From contig NZ_JAEEGB010000009.1 of the NCBI RefSeq assembly GCF_016316925.1, positions 62,001 through 126,000 of the forward strand: a stretch of 64,000 bases of DNA, in the 5' to 3' direction. The position numbers and the translations under genes are program-made. Shown here piece by piece: positions 62,192 through 64,000 of this stretch (the stretch's first letter is position 1; every line of letters begins with the position of its first letter). The notes beneath the pieces are model-generated. The model was not told the DNA's origin. It worked only from the letters and a program-made list of their open reading frames with translations, and made no database searches. The DNA comes from Clostridium aciditolerans. GTDB taxonomy: Bacteria > Bacillota > Clostridia > Clostridiales > Clostridiaceae.

Positions 62192-63505
62192 TTAGCGTTG
62201 AGCTTCATACTGTTTTAAAAGCTTAACGAATAATTCAGGAACTTTTTCCATGTTTTCTGGAGTTTCTATAAATGCTACACGGAATTGAGTACTTCCTGGA
62301 TTAGCATCACCTGATTTAATGTCATAGAAACCTTTTAAAGGTGCTACTAAAAGAGTTGTATCCACTCCGTTTAAGTTTACTGAGCCCTCTTGTGCACAGT
62401 ATAAAACAAAGTCGATTGAATCAAATCCTGGTTTTACAATATTTCTAACATCAATTACTGAGTATATAGATGCATCAGGACTAGAAACGATTAGACCAGG
62501 TTCTAATTCCTTTAGATTATTATAGAATTTAAACATTATCTCTTTGTAGTACTCACGAAGTCCTTTGCACCATCCAGCGATATCTTCCTTAGTTTCATGT
62601 GCTAGTGCACCAAATATATACTGACCTATAACGTTACTGCAAAGGTTAGCAGTATATTCAGCTACTGCTTGAGTATAGAATTCTTCATTGTCAGTGATTA
62701 AAGCTCCGATTCTTAAACCGCAGGCATTCCATACCTTTGATGCTGTTTCTAAGCTTATTCTTCTTCCTTCTATGCCAGGTACATCTGCATCACTTAATCC
62801 CCAGATGCTTACTAGATCAGTCTTTTCATCATAATACAATTCACGATAAGCTTCGTCGCTTACCATCCACATATTATATTTTACGCATAGTTTAGCAAGC
62901 TCTTTAAGAGCTGGATAATCATAGAGCTGACCTGTAGGATTGTCGTAAGGTATTACAAGAAGTGCTCCAGGATTGTGCTCTTTAATAGTTTCTTCAATTT
63001 TATCTAGTTCTGGAAGACTGAACTTTCCATCTTCGCTTAAATGACGTTTTACTGTAACAGTTTTACGTCCTATTCTTTCTGCAAAAGAAATATAATTTGT
63101 ATAGGCTGGATCAATCATCATAAATGGTTTTTCATCTGTGCCTGCATCTCCGCAAACACCAAGTAATAACAATTCCATACCGCTAGATCCGCCATCAGTT
63201 ACTGCAACGTGTAATTTATCAGTATTAAAACCTTCGCATTTGAGAATGTTTTTAAAAGCTTCTTGAGCTTCAGGAACACCAGCAGTACCTGAATATCTTA
63301 TAACGCCTTTTGCAAATGGACTTTCAGGTGCGTTTAATGAAAACATTCTTTTCTGCATAGCAGGATTTGTTGGAAGCGAAACGTTTCCAATCGCTACATT
63401 GATTAATGCAGGTTTAACTTTACGTCCCTCAAATTTGATTTGCCCAAGTCTTACATCTGATGGCATTCTTTTTTTGAAATGATCTGATAATACTGGTTTA
63501 TTCAT
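62192..63505 (-). CDS. PLP-dependent class I/II aminotransferase
   Basis: A 437-aa fold-type I aminotransferase. Visible motifs: TDGGSSGMELLLLG (PLP phosphate region), DPAYTNYISF, IPYDNPTGQLYDY (Asn-Pro-Thr-Gly), VSDEAYRELYYDE, and the PLP lysine in SLETASKVWNACGLRIG. The C-terminal Arg for the substrate carboxylate is in QFRVAFIETP. Family members act on amino acids; nothing here fixes the substrate. GGGGGTATTTTATTC precedes ATG 63505. Leader is about 250 nt long. Confidence 0.88.
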   Translation of the reverse strand: MNKPVLSDHFKKRMPSDVRLGQIKFEGRKVKPALINVAIGNVSLPTNPAMQKRMFSLNAPESPFAKGVIRYSGTAGVPEAQEAFKNILKCEGFNTDKLHVAVTDGGSSGMELLLLGVCGDAGTDEKPFMMIDPAYTNYISFAERIGRKTVTVKRHLSEDGKFSLPELDKIEETIKEHNPGALLVIPYDNPTGQLYDYPALKELAKLCVKYNMWMVSDEAYRELYYDEKTDLVSIWGLSDADVPGIEGRRISLETASKVWNACGLRIGALITDNEEFYTQAVAEYTANLCSNVIGQYIFGALAHETKEDIAGWCKGLREYYKEIMFKFYNNLKELEPGLIVSSPDASIYSVIDVRNIVKPGFDSIDFVLYCAQEGSVNLNGVDTTLLVAPLKGFYDIKSGDANPGSTQFRVAFIETPENMEKVPELFVKLLKQYEAQR

Positions 63506-63770
63506 GAATAAAATACCCCCTTAAAATATGTAATTTATAATGTATGCATAGCATTCATTGCTCTTCTAAGAAACTCTTTAAACATACAGTTCAAAAGCTC
63601 GTACTGGTTTGATATTTTTTCATTTACTGCAACTTGATATTTAAGAAGTGTAATGCGTAAATCTTTTTAAATTCATTACAGAACTTAGTTTTATACGCAA
63701 TAGAGTTGTTTTAATATATCGCTTAAAGAGTTTTATTAGTATAATTTGCTGAAGGCTCTTACCTGTATAT
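63506..63770 (-). other. Long AT-rich leader of the aminotransferase gene
   Basis: A candidate promoter reads TTGAAA, 16-nt spacer, TATACT near 63790-63763 on the minus strand. Between it and the gene one frame stays open for about 40 codons without a start codon (ending ...MFKEFLRRAMNAMHTL before a TAA near 63540). Whether it is a leader peptide or a gene relic is unclear. Confidence 0.35.
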
Positions 63771-63918
63771 AAGTATACCACGTTATTATAAATTTTCAAA
63801 ATTTTTTAATTAATTAAGTTAATTTTAATTATTTATTCAATATTTAATAATTTATTTAGTTTTAATAGAAGATTTGGATAAATTTTTTAAGTTGTGTTTT
63901 CTTCACTTGGGCAACTAA

Positions 63919-63980
63919 GATAGTATATAAGGTTTAAAGCCCGAAAGTTAATTTTCGGGCTTTAAATCTTATATACTATC
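63919..63980. terminator. Exceptionally long hairpin (28-bp stem)
   Basis: GATAGTATATAAG + TTTAAAGCCCGAAA (63919-63946, one G opposite T) pairs with 63953-63980. Works as a terminator for a gene beyond the window or as an inverted-repeat end. Confidence 0.65.
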
Positions 63981-64000
63981 CTTGAAATTTATATAATTAT

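Overview
The window is AT-rich DNA with strong Gram-positive Shine-Dalgarno sites (AGGAGG types), frequent GTG/TTG starts and many hairpin-plus-U-tract terminators. Its gene content ([FeFe]-hydrogenase maturation, indolepyruvate:ferredoxin oxidoreductase, selenium-linked purine catabolism, H-NOX chemoreceptor, Asn T-box) points to an obligately anaerobic Clostridium (cluster I, sensu stricto). I do not name a species. No rRNA, tRNA, CRISPR array, phage or full insertion sequence was seen.

Layout. 1-7443 (minus strand): a subtilisin-like protease cut by the window edge, a LysR regulator, a small DMT-type transporter, an all-alpha dUTPase-like protein, the hydrogenase pair TM1266-family protein plus hydF behind a leader with a terminator next to the SD, asnS behind an Asn T-box, and ogt. 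7652-10024: iorAB. 10066-11889: a membrane-anchored DUF4434 protein.

12014-29888 is the centrepiece, a selenium-dependent purine (xanthine/urate type) utilisation locus. A divergent intergenic region separates a leftward operon (yqeC-mocA-yqeB-xdhC-moaA-ridA: molybdenum/selenium cofactor maturation plus an enamine deaminase) from a gene for a sigma-54-dependent activator. Behind the activator is a rightward operon (ygeX, ygeY, D-aminoacylase-like, ssnA, NCS2 permease, hydantoinase, Se-dependent xanthine dehydrogenase). Both operons start at textbook -24/-12 promoters. Four copies of a 15-bp palindrome, TTATCANNTTGATAA-like, sit where an activator's upstream sites should be. A second deaminase-like amidohydrolase follows at 29937.

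31422-38334: an OatA-type acyltransferase and a leftward block (rlmH, SEC-C protein, CxxH/CxxC mini-protein, GerMN lipoprotein, YycJ-type hydrolase, murA, DUF1540) that partly recalls the Bacillus walRK-yycJ-rlmH neighbourhood. 38616-45225: a 2H phosphoesterase and a complete ribose operon (rbsKDACB-R) with twin LacI-type operators and a candidate cre site. 45260-53088: a 633-aa glutamine synthetase, murI, a cyclophilin, DUF3783, an XRE/S24-like regulator, an H-NOX chemoreceptor and a radical SAM protein. 53232-63505: a YkvI-like transporter, a lipoprotein, a TIGR01212 radical SAM protein, comB, an rRNA methyltransferase, an ABC-F protein, a metallo-hydrolase and an aminotransferase. The gap between comB and the rRNA methyltransferase is filled by a MITE-like inverted-repeat element with 7-bp-periodic GACANNN arms.

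Start codons were moved downstream of the longest reading frame wherever the SD position required it; each case is stated in the entry. Functions are inferred from recognised motifs and neighbourhoods, with no database search.
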